From Providencia alcalifaciens DSM 30120 (GTDB lineage Bacteria > Pseudomonadota > Gammaproteobacteria > Enterobacterales > Enterobacteriaceae), in NCBI RefSeq assembly GCF_000173415.1, contig NZ_ABXW01000053.1:186001-250000 (forward strand): a stretch of DNA of 64,000 bases, written 5' to 3'. Made by a program: the position numbers and the translations under genes. Below are positions 38,628 through 47,486 of the stretch, in pieces. Each line of letters begins with the position of its first letter. The first letter of the stretch is position 1. The notes under the pieces were generated by a model that saw only the letters and a program-made list of their open reading frames with translations, did no database searches and had not been told where the DNA came from.

Positions 38628-39494
38628 CTATGGCTTAATCAGTGCAAGAAATTCATGGCGTTCTTGCAGGCTAATATTGGACAGAGGTAAGCGAACAGGT
38701 CCTACATTAAAGGTTCCTTTTAAGCAGCCAGCTTTAGCTTTTTGGTTATAGTTACCTGATTCCATAGAGTAAATCGCAGGATAAATCTCTTGCATAATCT
38801 GCTTAGCTTTTGTCCAATCGCCTTGCTGCGCCGCATTAAAAATGGCAACTTGCTCTACTGGGAACACGTTGCCTGCACCGGCAATCCAACTTTTCGAACC
38901 CCAGAAGAAGAAATCCACAGGTTGGTCATCACAACCGCAAATGACCTCAAAGTTTTTAAACGGTGTTTGGAGTAAATGCAGGGCGCGACTAAAGCTACCG
39001 CTACTCTCTTTGATAGCGACAATATTGTCGATTTCCGCCAGTTTCACGACGGTATCTAACTCAATCTCAATGCCAATACGGGCTGGGAAGTTGTACATAA
39101 TGATGGGTAATGAAGTTGATTTTGCAACTTTCTCATAGTGAGCATAAACCCCGTTTTGATCCGGTAAACTGTACGGTGGTGGTGATAACATCAGCCCTTC
39201 ATAACCCAGTTCTTTCGCCTGTGCTGCGCGTTTAATTGCGCCCTCGGTAGATAAGTCATTAATTCCTGCAATCAGCGTCACACGCCCTTTGGCAATTTTA
39301 CTGACCGTGGTTAATACGGTTTTACGTTCGTCTTCATTTAACGCGTAATATTCACCCGTGGTGCCGCAGACCACCAACCCCGTCACACCACTGGCGATCA
39401 GTTTTTCGGTTAACTCTGCTAACGCAGTGATATTTAATGAAAGATCATCATGAAATGGAGTGACTAACGGAACAAGAATGCCATGGAAATTCAT
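38628..39494 (-). CDS. DapA-family lyase, probable pyrroline-4-hydroxy-2-carboxylate deaminase
   Basis: 288 aa TIM-barrel Schiff-base enzyme: FHGILVPLVTPF, the pocket VCGTTGEYYALNEDER, Tyr in IIMYNFPARIG and the Schiff-base Lys in IVAIKESSGS. By sequence alone it could be dihydrodipicolinate synthase, N-acetylneuraminate lyase or a relative. The placement between a hydroxyproline-type oxidase and an aldehyde dehydrogenase points to the deaminase that makes 2-oxoglutarate semialdehyde. It lies 11 bases before the dehydrogenase start. Confidence 0.83.
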   Translation of the reverse strand: MNFHGILVPLVTPFHDDLSLNITALAELTEKLIASGVTGLVVCGTTGEYYALNEDERKTVLTTVSKIAKGRVTLIAGINDLSTEGAIKRAAQAKELGYEGLMLSPPPYSLPDQNGVYAHYEKVAKSTSLPIIMYNFPARIGIEIELDTVVKLAEIDNIVAIKESSGSFSRALHLLQTPFKNFEVICGCDDQPVDFFFWGSKSWIAGAGNVFPVEQVAIFNAAQQGDWTKAKQIMQEIYPAIYSMESGNYNQKAKAGCLKGTFNVGPVRLPLSNISLQERHEFLALIKP

Positions 39495-39509
39495 TATAAT
39501 TCTCCTGAA

Positions 39510-40757
39510 TTAAAGAAAGCGCTTAATCGAAAAAGGCGAGCAATCGAGCGGTGTCGGTTGCTCGTGGATCATGTTATTGACGATATCTGCGGTAATTGCC
39601 GCTTGTGTTAGCCCTAAATGTTGATGCCCAAAGGCAAATACATACGGACCTTTTTGGTCTATGACCGGTAAGGAGTCTGAGATAGTGGGACGGAAACCCA
39701 TCCACTCACTGGTATTTTGGCTATCTAATGGTGTTTTCAGCATTGGATTCGCCAGCGGTAAAAAATGGCGGGCACGTTGCATATTGGGTGGACGCTTCAA
39801 ACCTGCGTATTCAACAGTGCCTGCGAGGCGCAACCCACCGTTCATTGGCGTCATAATAAAACGGCGATCCATACTGGAAATCGGAATGGACAAACGCCCT
39901 TTTTCATTTGGTAACATCAAGTGGTAACCGCGCTCGGTTTCCAAAGGGACATTGATGCGACTCACCATTTTCACTAATGACTTTGAAAATGCGCCCCCAG
40001 CAATCACGACTTTATCCGCAATAAACGTCCCTTGAGGTGTCGTCACTCGTGCTTGATTTGCTGAGGAAGAATCAATGGCGGTCACTTCACATTCTGTCAG
40101 TACTTTCCCACCTAAATTCACAAAAGCCTGTGTTAAGCGTTCGTGCATTTGTGCGAGATCCACTACATGTCCAGTATCGGGATAGAACAATCCACCAATT
40201 TGGTTAGTCGCGAGTTCAGGTTGTTGTGTGAGCAATTGGGGTTGATCCAATAGCTGATTATGCACCCCCATATTGTTCAAATATTCCCCATGGCGATGTA
40301 GCTTTTCCAGAGTGGTATTTTTTTCTGCTACCAGCAATGAACCTTGAATTTTGACCAAATCCTCCAGCTGCCATTGCTTTGAAAATGCTTGCCAAGAGGA
40401 TAATGACGCAGCATTTAGCACAGAAAGCACACGGTGAATATGTTGAAATGGTTTATGGCGCATATTCCCTAACAATTTCAATAGCCAAGGTGCTAATGGT
40501 AGGATATAGCGCCAATCAATACGCAAAGCGCCTAAAGGATCAAGTAGCATACTGGGAATGGACTTTAACACTGACGGATCGGCAACAGGAAATACCTGCT
40601 CAGTTGCAATATGCCCCGCATTACCAAAAGAGGCACCTGAGCCAATTTGGTTTTTATCGAGCAATAAAACGTCCGTGCCGTGATGTTGTACGGATAACGC
40701 AATGCTGAGCCCAACAATGCCCCCACCGACTACAATGACGGAATATCTGTTATCCAT
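39510..40757 (-). CDS. FAD-dependent D-amino-acid dehydrogenase, probable cis-4-hydroxy-D-proline oxidase
   Basis: 415 aa DadA/DAO-type flavoenzyme from ATG 40757 (GAGG upstream). The dinucleotide motif is SVIVVGGGIVGLSIALSVQ; an FAD-contact segment is LLDKNQIGSGASFGNAGHI; the C-terminal signature is WMGFRPTISDSLPVID and FGHQHLGLTQAAITA. It is expected to oxidise the D-epimer made by the preceding gene to a pyrroline. The start is 8 bases after the epimerase stop. Confidence 0.86.
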   Translation of the reverse strand: MDNRYSVIVVGGGIVGLSIALSVQHHGTDVLLLDKNQIGSGASFGNAGHIATEQVFPVADPSVLKSIPSMLLDPLGALRIDWRYILPLAPWLLKLLGNMRHKPFQHIHRVLSVLNAASLSSWQAFSKQWQLEDLVKIQGSLLVAEKNTTLEKLHRHGEYLNNMGVHNQLLDQPQLLTQQPELATNQIGGLFYPDTGHVVDLAQMHERLTQAFVNLGGKVLTECEVTAIDSSSANQARVTTPQGTFIADKVVIAGGAFSKSLVKMVSRINVPLETERGYHLMLPNEKGRLSIPISSMDRRFIMTPMNGGLRLAGTVEYAGLKRPPNMQRARHFLPLANPMLKTPLDSQNTSEWMGFRPTISDSLPVIDQKGPYVFAFGHQHLGLTQAAITADIVNNMIHEQPTPLDCSPFSIKRFL

Positions 40758-40765
40758 CGTCGACC

Positions 40766-41716
40766 TCACTCCACCGTGATACCAAAACGGAACGGATCGT
40801 TTTCATCAATCAGTAAGGTATTTTCACCGCTGATGTAAGCATTGCCACGAATCGTTGGAATGATGCCGTTAGCATCCGCAACTTGATAACTGGCTTGAAA
40901 TTGGCTACCAATAACACTTGCCTGACGCCAAATTTTACCTTCCTCAAGCTTGTTGTCCGCAGCAAGGCACGCTAATTTCGCGCTGGTGCCCGTACCACAT
41001 GGCGAGCGGTCATATGCCCCTCCGGGACATAACACAAAACTTTGGCTATCTGCACCATCGCAATGTCCAAACAATTCAATATGGTCAATTTCTTGGTCAT
41101 CTTTACCAAAAATGCCTTGTTCAACGAGGGCTTGTTTGATTTTTAAACAGACCTCCGTCAGCGCCTTCGCATTCCCATACTGGATAGCAAGTGGTGAATT
41201 TTCGACGAGGAAAAACCAGTTTCCGCCCCATGCAATATCCCCAGTCACTAGCCCAACCTCCGGCACGTTAACTTGAACTGCTTTGCGATAGCGATATGCA
41301 TAAACGTTTTGAATGCTCACGCTACCATCTTCATGTAATTTAGCGGTCACATCCCCCACTGGGGTTTCAATTAAATGCTCACCGTAACCAATGCGCCCTA
41401 AGTAATGCAATGATGCGACCAAACCGATGGTACCGTGACCACACATGCCTAAGTAGCCTTCGTTATTAAAGAAAATCACGCCCGCCGCAGCTTTAGGGTT
41501 AACGGGTTTACACAGTAATGCACCAACTAGAATGTCATTACCTCGAGGTTCTAAAATGGTTGCGCATCGCCAATGGTCATGTTCTGTGCGTAACGTTTGT
41601 AGGCGCGACGCCATGTCTGAATTCCCTAAATCAGGAAAACCATCAATCACTAAACGTGTGGGTTCCCCTGCGGTATGAGAGTCTATAACCTCAATTTTCT
41701 TATATTTACTCTGCAT
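40766..41716 (-). CDS. 4-hydroxyproline epimerase (proline racemase family)
   Basis: Interconverts trans-4-hydroxy-L-proline and cis-4-hydroxy-D-proline. 316 aa with [18 protein letters not shown] at the start. Both catalytic cysteines are present: Cys92 in [12 protein letters not shown] and Cys240 in [12 protein letters not shown], which separates epimerases/racemases from the dehydratases that carry Thr at the second position. It is the first gene of the leftward operon and divergent from the PAS-AraC regulator, with a 152-base AT-rich promoter region. Confidence 0.92.
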   Translation of the reverse strand: MQSKYKKIEVIDSHTAGEPTRLVIDGFPDLGNSDMASRLQTLRTEHDHWRCATILEPRGNDILVGALLCKPVNPKAAAGVIFFNNEGYLGMCGHGTIGLVASLHYLGRIGYGEHLIETPVGDVTAKLHEDGSVSIQNVYAYRYRKAVQVNVPEVGLVTGDIAWGGNWFFLVENSPLAIQYGNAKALTEVCLKIKQALVEQGIFGKDDQEIDHIELFGHCDGADSQSFVLCPGGAYDRSPCGTGTSAKLACLAADNKLEEGKIWRQASVIGSQFQASYQVADANGIIPTIRGNAYISGENTLLIDENDPFRFGITVE

Positions 41717-41868
41717 CAGTTCATCCTTATTAATATCATTTGTTAATAGAATGCTTGATTTATGTAAACAACTCTTGATATCTTTCGAATCAACCTATGC
41801 GTATTTCTGCACAATTTAAAAACATTTCAGATAACTATTAAAATTAGTTGAATGCATTGGAGCGCAAT

Positions 41869-42693
41869 ATGATTGATTTAAATAAACTGTTGTTGATTAG
41901 TCAGGAAAACATGCTTTTCCCCGTGGATAATATTAATAATTTGTTAAATCATCTTGGGTTGGTCATGCCTTTAATCAATACACTTCCTAATGTGACTTTC
42001 TTCGTTAAAGACCGTAATGCCAAATACTTGCTTGCCAATGACAACCTTGCTAAACGATGCAAAGTTGATCAGCGCAATGGCGTAATAGGAAAAACTGCAG
42101 AAGATATTTTTCACGCGGATTTGGGGCAGAGTTATAGCTCTCAAGATTATTTGGTTATGCAGAAAAAAATAAGTGTTATCAATAAATTGGAGCTACATCT
42201 TTATAAGGCGGGATTATTAGGTTGGTGTTTAACGACCAAAGTGCCTATTTTTGATACACGTAATCAGGTGATTGGTGTCGCGGGCATTTCTGTGGATTTA
42301 CAAGATGAAAAATCAGTCAGCCCTAAATTAAATAATCAATTAGGTCGAGTTGAACAATATATTAGCCAGCATTTTGATACCGCAATTAAAATAACAACAC
42401 TGGCTGAAATTTCAGGGTTGTCGTTATCTCAACTTAATCGTCAATTTAAAACAGTTTTTCATATTACACCTCAGCAATATATTCAGAAGAAGCGCCTTGA
42501 ACATGCTATCGAATTATTAGAAGAAGACTATTCTATTACAGATATTTCAATTAAATGTGCTTATGCCGATCACAGTGCATTTTGTCGTAAGTTTAAAGAA
42601 CTGACCAATATGACTCCCAGCCAATTTAAACGAATGCGTTCTAATATCGATAAAAAAACAGTGAATGAACAGGAGATTGCTTATTCCATCTAA
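41869..42693 (+). CDS. PAS-AraC-type regulator of the hydroxyproline operon
   Basis: 274 aa from ATG 41869 (TTGGAGCG upstream). The N-terminal half is a PAS-like sensor (LPNVTFFVKDRNAKYLLANDNLAKR ... VIGVAGISVDLQD). The C-terminal ~100 residues form the double helix-turn-helix of AraC proteins (LAEISGLSLSQLNRQFKTVFHITPQQYIQKKRLEHA ... SIKCAYADHSAFCRKFKELTNMTPSQFKRMR). Its position divergent from the epimerase suggests it activates that operon in response to hydroxyproline or an intermediate. The ligand is not visible. Confidence 0.86.
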   Translation: MIDLNKLLLISQENMLFPVDNINNLLNHLGLVMPLINTLPNVTFFVKDRNAKYLLANDNLAKRCKVDQRNGVIGKTAEDIFHADLGQSYSSQDYLVMQKKISVINKLELHLYKAGLLGWCLTTKVPIFDTRNQVIGVAGISVDLQDEKSVSPKLNNQLGRVEQYISQHFDTAIKITTLAEISGLSLSQLNRQFKTVFHITPQQYIQKKRLEHAIELLEEDYSITDISIKCAYADHSAFCRKFKELTNMTPSQFKRMRSNIDKKTVNEQEIAYSI

Positions 42694-42791
42694 TCGTTGA
42701 ACGATGCATGTCCCCCTCAATTCTGGGTCTTTACTCAGGCGAGCGAACTTTTTCCCTGACGTATCCTCTAATCATCAATGGTAAAATAGTT

Positions 42792-42828
42792 GCTGTCCTC
42801 ATCGTGATAACGAGGAACTTAGGACAGC
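42792..42828 (+). terminator. Hairpin after the AraC-type gene
   Basis: GCTGTCCT pairs with AGGACAGC, with CTC/GAG pairing inside the loop, followed by TCTTATTGT. A weak terminator between the regulator and the ynbA-like gene. Confidence 0.5.
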
Positions 42829-42909
42829 TCTTATTGTAGCTAAAACATAATCGCGTATTGATATAGCACTAAACTGCCCCCTACTGCGGTATATTTTAAG
42901 GATGAGTGA

Positions 42910-43533
42910 ATGACCATTTATGATCTGAAACCTAAATTTCAGAATCTGCTACGCCCCATTGTTCGTCAGCTATTTGATGCGGGGATCACGGCAAACCAAG
43001 TGACCCTTGCTGCATTAGGCTTGTCCATTATTGTAGGCTGTTTATTAGCGCTTTATCCAACTCCCTACTTATTTATCTTGCTCCCATTTGTCTTATTTAT
43101 CCGCATGGCTCTCAATGCCATTGATGGTATGCTTGCACGCGAACACAACCAGAAAAGCCATCTCGGAGCAATGCTGAATGAACTGGGCGATGTCATTTCC
43201 GATGTCGCCTTGTACCTACCTTTCGTCCTCATTTTCCCGCAGGCTTTTTGGTGGATTTTGTTGAGCCTCTTTCTCTCTGTATTAACTGAATTTATCGGCG
43301 TCATCGCTCAAGCAATGGGCGCATCTCGCCGTTATGATGGCCCTGTCGGTAAAAGTGATCGTGCATTTGTCTTTGGTGCATTAGGATTATTTGTCTGTAT
43401 TTTTCCACAACTGGTAGTTGTAAGCTGGATAAATATCCTTTTTGCCGTCCTCTCCCTGCTGTTGTTCTATACCTGCTATAACCGTATTCGCCGTGCACTG
43501 ACTGAGTTAAGCGCAGTATCGGAAAATAATTAA
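42910..43533 (+). CDS. ynbA: CDP-alcohol phosphatidyltransferase family protein, YnbA-like
   Basis: 207 aa with about six hydrophobic helices. The family active-site pattern D1-x2-D2-G-x2-A-R-x8-G-x3-D3-x3-D4 is present, but with Asn at D1 (Asn69) and D3 (Asn90): NAIDGMLAREHN, then GAMLNELGDVISD. Asp72, Gly73, Ala76, Arg77, Gly86 and Asp94 are conserved. As I recall it, E. coli YnbA shares both Asn changes, so they are a family trait rather than a local defect. The reaction is expected to use a CDP-activated lipid with an unknown alcohol. The ynbC-like gene follows after 9 bases; E. coli ynbB, normally in between, is absent. Confidence 0.85.
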   Translation: MTIYDLKPKFQNLLRPIVRQLFDAGITANQVTLAALGLSIIVGCLLALYPTPYLFILLPFVLFIRMALNAIDGMLAREHNQKSHLGAMLNELGDVISDVALYLPFVLIFPQAFWWILLSLFLSVLTEFIGVIAQAMGASRRYDGPVGKSDRAFVFGALGLFVCIFPQLVVVSWINILFAVLSLLLFYTCYNRIRRALTELSAVSENN

Positions 43534-43542
43534 GGAATGATA

Positions 43543-45309
43543 ATGAACACACAAACAGACTATTCGACACAACGTCCTGTCGTCGAATCTCAATTCACCA
43601 CCAGTGATCATACGAACTTGTTTTACCGTTATTGGCCTACTGAACACATCACCGATAAAGCCATTATTTTGTTTCACCGCGGTCATGAGCACTCTGGTCG
43701 TGTCTCTCATTTAGTGGATGAATTAAACCTTTCTGATTTTGCTATGTTCGCATGGGATGCTCGAGGACATGGCCGTAATGAAGGTCCTCGGGGCTATAGC
43801 CCATCACTGGGCACGTCCATTAGTGATGTTGATGAGTTTGTCCATTACGTATCCGAGCAATATCAAATCCCATTCGAAAATATTATTGTTATTGGTCAAA
43901 GTGTTGGCGCAGTATTAGTGTCTGCATGGGTACATGACTATGCCCCAAAAATTCGCGGAATGGTGCTCGCGTCTCCCGCATTTAAAGTTAAATTATATGT
44001 CCCATTTGCTCGCACCGGTTTGGGACTCATGCAAAAATTGCGTGGACTGTTCTACGTAAACTCTTATGTGAAAGCCAAGTTTTTAACCCATGATGAGCAG
44101 CGCATTCAATCATTTAACAATGACCCGCTGATCACTCGCCCTATTGCCGTCAATATTCTTCTGGAGCTCTATACCACGGCGGATCGTATCGTGGCAGATG
44201 CTGCGGCAATCACATTGCCAACCCAGTTATTTATTTCAGGTAGCGACCATGTGGTACACCATAAGCCACAACATCAATTTTATGAGCGATTAAATACGCC
44301 AATTAAAGAGAAGCATATTCTGTCAGGTTTTTATCACGACACATTAGGTGAAAAAGACCGACATATCCCTATCGAAAAAATTCGTCAGTTTATTGATAAA
44401 TTATTCGCGCTTCCTTTGTATCAACATGATTACCAGTTTGAAGATACATGGAGCACCAGTGCGGATGCCTACCGTTCATTAAGCGTGCCATTACCTGAAT
44501 ATTGCCCAAAAAACATTGCCTATAAAATCATGAGCAAATCCATGAGTACTTTAGGTAAAGCCTCTGAAGGCGTCCGTATTGGTTACGATAAGGGCTTTGA
44601 TTCTGGCTCAACACTTGATTATGTCTATCGCAATCAGGCACAGGGTTCTGGTCTATTTGGACGAATTATCGATAGGCAATACCTCAACAGTATTGGTTGG
44701 CAAGGGATCCGCCAGCGCAAAGTAAATATTGAAAATATTATTCGCCAAGCCATTCGAGAGCTATCCAATAGCGGAAAACCCGTCCGCATTATGGATATCG
44801 CCGCAGGTCAAGGGCGCTACATCTTCGATGCTATCAATGATTATGGGAAAGTGGACTCCGTTCTGCTCCGTGACTATAGCCCAATTAACGTTGAACAAGG
44901 TCGCTTACACATCAAAGAACGTTACCTAGAAGATAAAATCCGTTTCGAAGAAGGTAATGCGTTCGATGCTGATGATCTTGCTGCTGTTTCTCCAGCGCCA
45001 ACATTAGGTATTGTCAGCGGTCTGTATGAGCTATTCCCAAGTAATGAACTGATCCGAGCCTCACTGGATGGGCTTTCTCGCGCCATTCCTTCCGGTGGCT
45101 TGCTTATCTATACCTGCCAACCATGGCATCCTCAGGTTGAAATGATCGCCCGAGTATTACCCAGTCACCAAGGTGGGAAAGCATGGGTCATGCGCTGCCG
45201 TAGCCAAGGCGAAATGGATGCCTTAGTCGAAGAGGCTGGGTTCGAAAAAATCACTCAATCTATCGATAACTGGGGTATTTTTAGCGTGTCCCTTGCTCGA
45301 CGCCGTTAA
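43543..45309 (+). CDS. ynbC: Fused alpha/beta-hydrolase and SAM methyltransferase, YnbC-like
   Basis: 588 aa from ATG 43543 (AAGGA six bases upstream). Residues ~1-295 are a monoacylglycerol-lipase-type hydrolase: ILFHRGHEHSGR, AWDARGHGRNEGPRGYS, nucleophile Ser120 in IGQSVGA, and later Asp in SGSDHVVH and His in GFYHDTLG. Residues ~330-588 form a Rossmann methyltransferase with the SAM loop MDIAAGQGRYIFDA and acidic LLRDYSPINVEQGR. The two activities on one chain suggest successive steps on a lipid substrate. It has its own terminator. The substrate is unknown. Confidence 0.85.
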   Translation: MNTQTDYSTQRPVVESQFTTSDHTNLFYRYWPTEHITDKAIILFHRGHEHSGRVSHLVDELNLSDFAMFAWDARGHGRNEGPRGYSPSLGTSISDVDEFVHYVSEQYQIPFENIIVIGQSVGAVLVSAWVHDYAPKIRGMVLASPAFKVKLYVPFARTGLGLMQKLRGLFYVNSYVKAKFLTHDEQRIQSFNNDPLITRPIAVNILLELYTTADRIVADAAAITLPTQLFISGSDHVVHHKPQHQFYERLNTPIKEKHILSGFYHDTLGEKDRHIPIEKIRQFIDKLFALPLYQHDYQFEDTWSTSADAYRSLSVPLPEYCPKNIAYKIMSKSMSTLGKASEGVRIGYDKGFDSGSTLDYVYRNQAQGSGLFGRIIDRQYLNSIGWQGIRQRKVNIENIIRQAIRELSNSGKPVRIMDIAAGQGRYIFDAINDYGKVDSVLLRDYSPINVEQGRLHIKERYLEDKIRFEEGNAFDADDLAAVSPAPTLGIVSGLYELFPSNELIRASLDGLSRAIPSGGLLIYTCQPWHPQVEMIARVLPSHQGGKAWVMRCRSQGEMDALVEEAGFEKITQSIDNWGIFSVSLARRR

Positions 45310-45328
45310 TTATTTTTCTCTTTAATTT

Positions 45329-45368
45329 ACAGGTTATTGGTATCATCACCAGTAACCTGTATTTTTAT
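45329..45368 (+). terminator. Terminator after the ynbAC pair
   Basis: ACAGGTTA pairs with TAACCTGT, with inner TGG/CCA pairing, followed by ATTTTTATTT. It separates ynbA-ynbC from ynbD. Confidence 0.85.
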
Positions 45369-45470
45369 TTATCTCATACCGATACGGCTGAAAAACAGCC
45401 AGTCAACGGTGATATGGGCACGATTCATCTAGAACAAAGCAATGAATAAATTAAGATAGGAACCCATTAT

Positions 45471-46811
45471 ATGACCCTCAACACCCAAGATACGCGCACG
45501 GCATCACGACGCCAAATTTGGATTTATGGGCTATTTTGGTTGCTCTTCTTAGCACCCTTTTTCTTTTTAACGTACGGGCAAGTCAACAACTATACCGCTA
45601 CATTACCCAATGTACCCTCTTATGTTTATAGCTGGGAAAAACAGATCCCTTTTTTACCTTGGACAATTATTCCCTATTGGAGCATCGACCTATTTTACGG
45701 GATTTCACTGTTCATCTGTACCTCTCGCCGTGAGCAGTGCATCCATGGCTTACGCTTAATCGCAGCATCACTTATTGCCTGTGTTGGCTTTTTACTCTTC
45801 CCACTTAAATTTAGTTTTCCTCGCCCTGATACCCATGGCGCATTTGGCTGGATGTTCGACAGCTTAGAGCTGTTTGATTTACCGTACAACCAAGCCCCTT
45901 CATTACATATTATTTTACTGTGGTTACTGTGGTTGCGTTTCCGCGCCCATACACCAACTCAATGGCGCTGGCTGTTGCATAGCGTGTCAATTCTGATTCT
46001 TATTTCTGTCCTCACGACATGGCAACATCATTTTATTGATGTGATCACTGGGTTCGCAGTTGGTGTCATCATCAGCTATTTGTTACCTATTAATACTCGT
46101 TGGCAATGGCATTACACAGGAAGTCCTCGAAGCCTAAAAATTGCTAAAAACTATGGATTAGGTGCAGTGCTGTGCTTCGCTCTCGCCTTTTTATTACAAG
46201 GCGCTCTGTGGTGGTTTTTATGGCCTGCTCTCGCCTTAGCTTTTGTCACATTAGGCTATTTAGGGGCTGGAGCTTCTGTATTCCAGAAAACAGCTGAAGG
46301 TCACGTTTCTCCATCCGCTATATTAGTATTACTCCCTTATCGCCTTATTGCTTGGGGTACTTATCATTACTATGCTAAGCGCTGCCAGCAACCCAGTATC
46401 GTGAATGAAAAAATTGTTTTGGGAGGACGCCCGTTATATCCATTGCAAACGCAAGCCGTTCTCGATATGACTTGCGAGTGGTCTCGCAATATTTACAGCT
46501 ATGGGAAAAATTATTGTAGCCAGCCACAAATTGATTTGTTACCTCTAAGCCCAGAGGATATTGAAAAAGCCATTAGAACCATGGATAAACTCGCACAAAG
46601 TGGAACTGTCTATGTTCACTGCAAATTGGGATATTCTCGAAGTGCAACAGTTGTTGTGGCATGGTTAGTACACCAAAATATGGCAAAAAACATTGAAGAT
46701 GCAATCGCGCAGGTTGAACGCGTTCGTCCTCAGGTCATTTTAAATTCCGCGACCATTGAACAATTACATCACTGGTATCAGCAATTTCATGTACAAAGAG
46801 AAAACCAATGA
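45471..46811 (+). CDS. ynbD: PAP2-like membrane domain fused to dual-specificity phosphatase, YnbD-like
   Basis: 446 aa. Residues ~15-300 are membrane-embedded and carry PAP2-like elements: KFSFPRP, APSLH (~143-146) and TTWQHHFIDVITG with His and Asp 190. Residues ~310-440 are a cysteine phosphatase domain: VNEKIVLGGRPLYPL, then the P-loop VHCKLGYSRSA with Cys384 and Arg390. That C-terminal architecture resembles lipid-phosphate phosphatases of the PTPMT1 type, which suggests removal of phosphate from a phospholipid-phosphate made by the YnbA-like enzyme. This is inference from domains. Confidence 0.85.
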   Translation: MTLNTQDTRTASRRQIWIYGLFWLLFLAPFFFLTYGQVNNYTATLPNVPSYVYSWEKQIPFLPWTIIPYWSIDLFYGISLFICTSRREQCIHGLRLIAASLIACVGFLLFPLKFSFPRPDTHGAFGWMFDSLELFDLPYNQAPSLHIILLWLLWLRFRAHTPTQWRWLLHSVSILILISVLTTWQHHFIDVITGFAVGVIISYLLPINTRWQWHYTGSPRSLKIAKNYGLGAVLCFALAFLLQGALWWFLWPALALAFVTLGYLGAGASVFQKTAEGHVSPSAILVLLPYRLIAWGTYHYYAKRCQQPSIVNEKIVLGGRPLYPLQTQAVLDMTCEWSRNIYSYGKNYCSQPQIDLLPLSPEDIEKAIRTMDKLAQSGTVYVHCKLGYSRSATVVVAWLVHQNMAKNIEDAIAQVERVRPQVILNSATIEQLHHWYQQFHVQRENQ

Positions 46812-47206
46812 GTTCATTACTGGATAAAGACCGTGGAGATGTCATTGTCGTGCTCACGGGGAGTTGGCGCTATTTGGCGATAGCTGCCATCCTAGCATTG
46901 CTGGGGCAATTCGCATTGTTGTTCCATGGTTCGATATCACACTTGAGTCTAGCTGTGGGGGTCATGCTATTTTTTGCTAGCCAGTATTTTATTTTCCGCT
47001 TATGCCTTGATCATCATTTCTTTATCCTGATTTATCGCCAAGGAGATACACAAGCCTTAGATGATGCACTTGGGCATCTATTCCCTCAATCATCAGCGGG
47101 TCGCAGTATGGAAAGTCGATGGGCAGGTACACGCAAATTATTTCAGCGTGCCAGTTATGCCGTTACGCTATTATGGGGATGGTTATTATTTTCGCTTATT
47201 TTTTAG
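46808..47206 (+). CDS. Small membrane protein of unknown function in the ynb cluster
   Basis: 132 aa, overlapping ynbD by 4 nt (ATGA), so translationally coupled. Three hydrophobic segments (~res 20-40 YLAIAAILALLGQFALLF, ~45-65 LSLAVGVMLFFASQYFIF, and ~115-132) flank a soluble, Asp/Gln/Ser-rich stretch. I do not recognise the family and recall no equivalent in the E. coli ynb locus. Tight coupling suggests it works with the phosphatase. Confidence 0.72.
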   Translation: MSSLLDKDRGDVIVVLTGSWRYLAIAAILALLGQFALLFHGSISHLSLAVGVMLFFASQYFIFRLCLDHHFFILIYRQGDTQALDDALGHLFPQSSAGRSMESRWAGTRKLFQRASYAVTLLWGWLLFSLIF

Positions 47207-47486
47207 TTTATTTTGGGTCATATTTAAATCAGAGGTAAATTGACTATTAATTAATTATTATCTTTTTTAACTCACTGTTTAAAATAGCAAATCGATAGTT
47301 AATAATTATTTTAAATACGTTTAATGATATTTAACGTAGAAAATAACGATTTTTTACTTTTGATACTGAAAGCGTTATGATAATTGTAGTTTCATTGATA
47401 AATAACACATTTTTTTGATTCAGTTAGGCGTATCCTCATCTCTTCATTTCGTTTATTTTTCACCCTGTTATTTTGGTAGGGTTTTA

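Noticed and set aside
38628-39494. Housekeeping dihydrodipicolinate synthase (dapA)
   Set aside because: The fold is right, but the operon context with epimerase, flavoenzyme and aldehyde dehydrogenase fits the hydroxyproline pathway better, and dapA normally sits beside bamC.
40766-41716. Trans-3-hydroxyproline dehydratase or proline racemase
   Set aside because: The second catalytic residue is Cys, not Thr, which excludes the dehydratase. The downstream pathway genes favour 4-hydroxyproline over proline.
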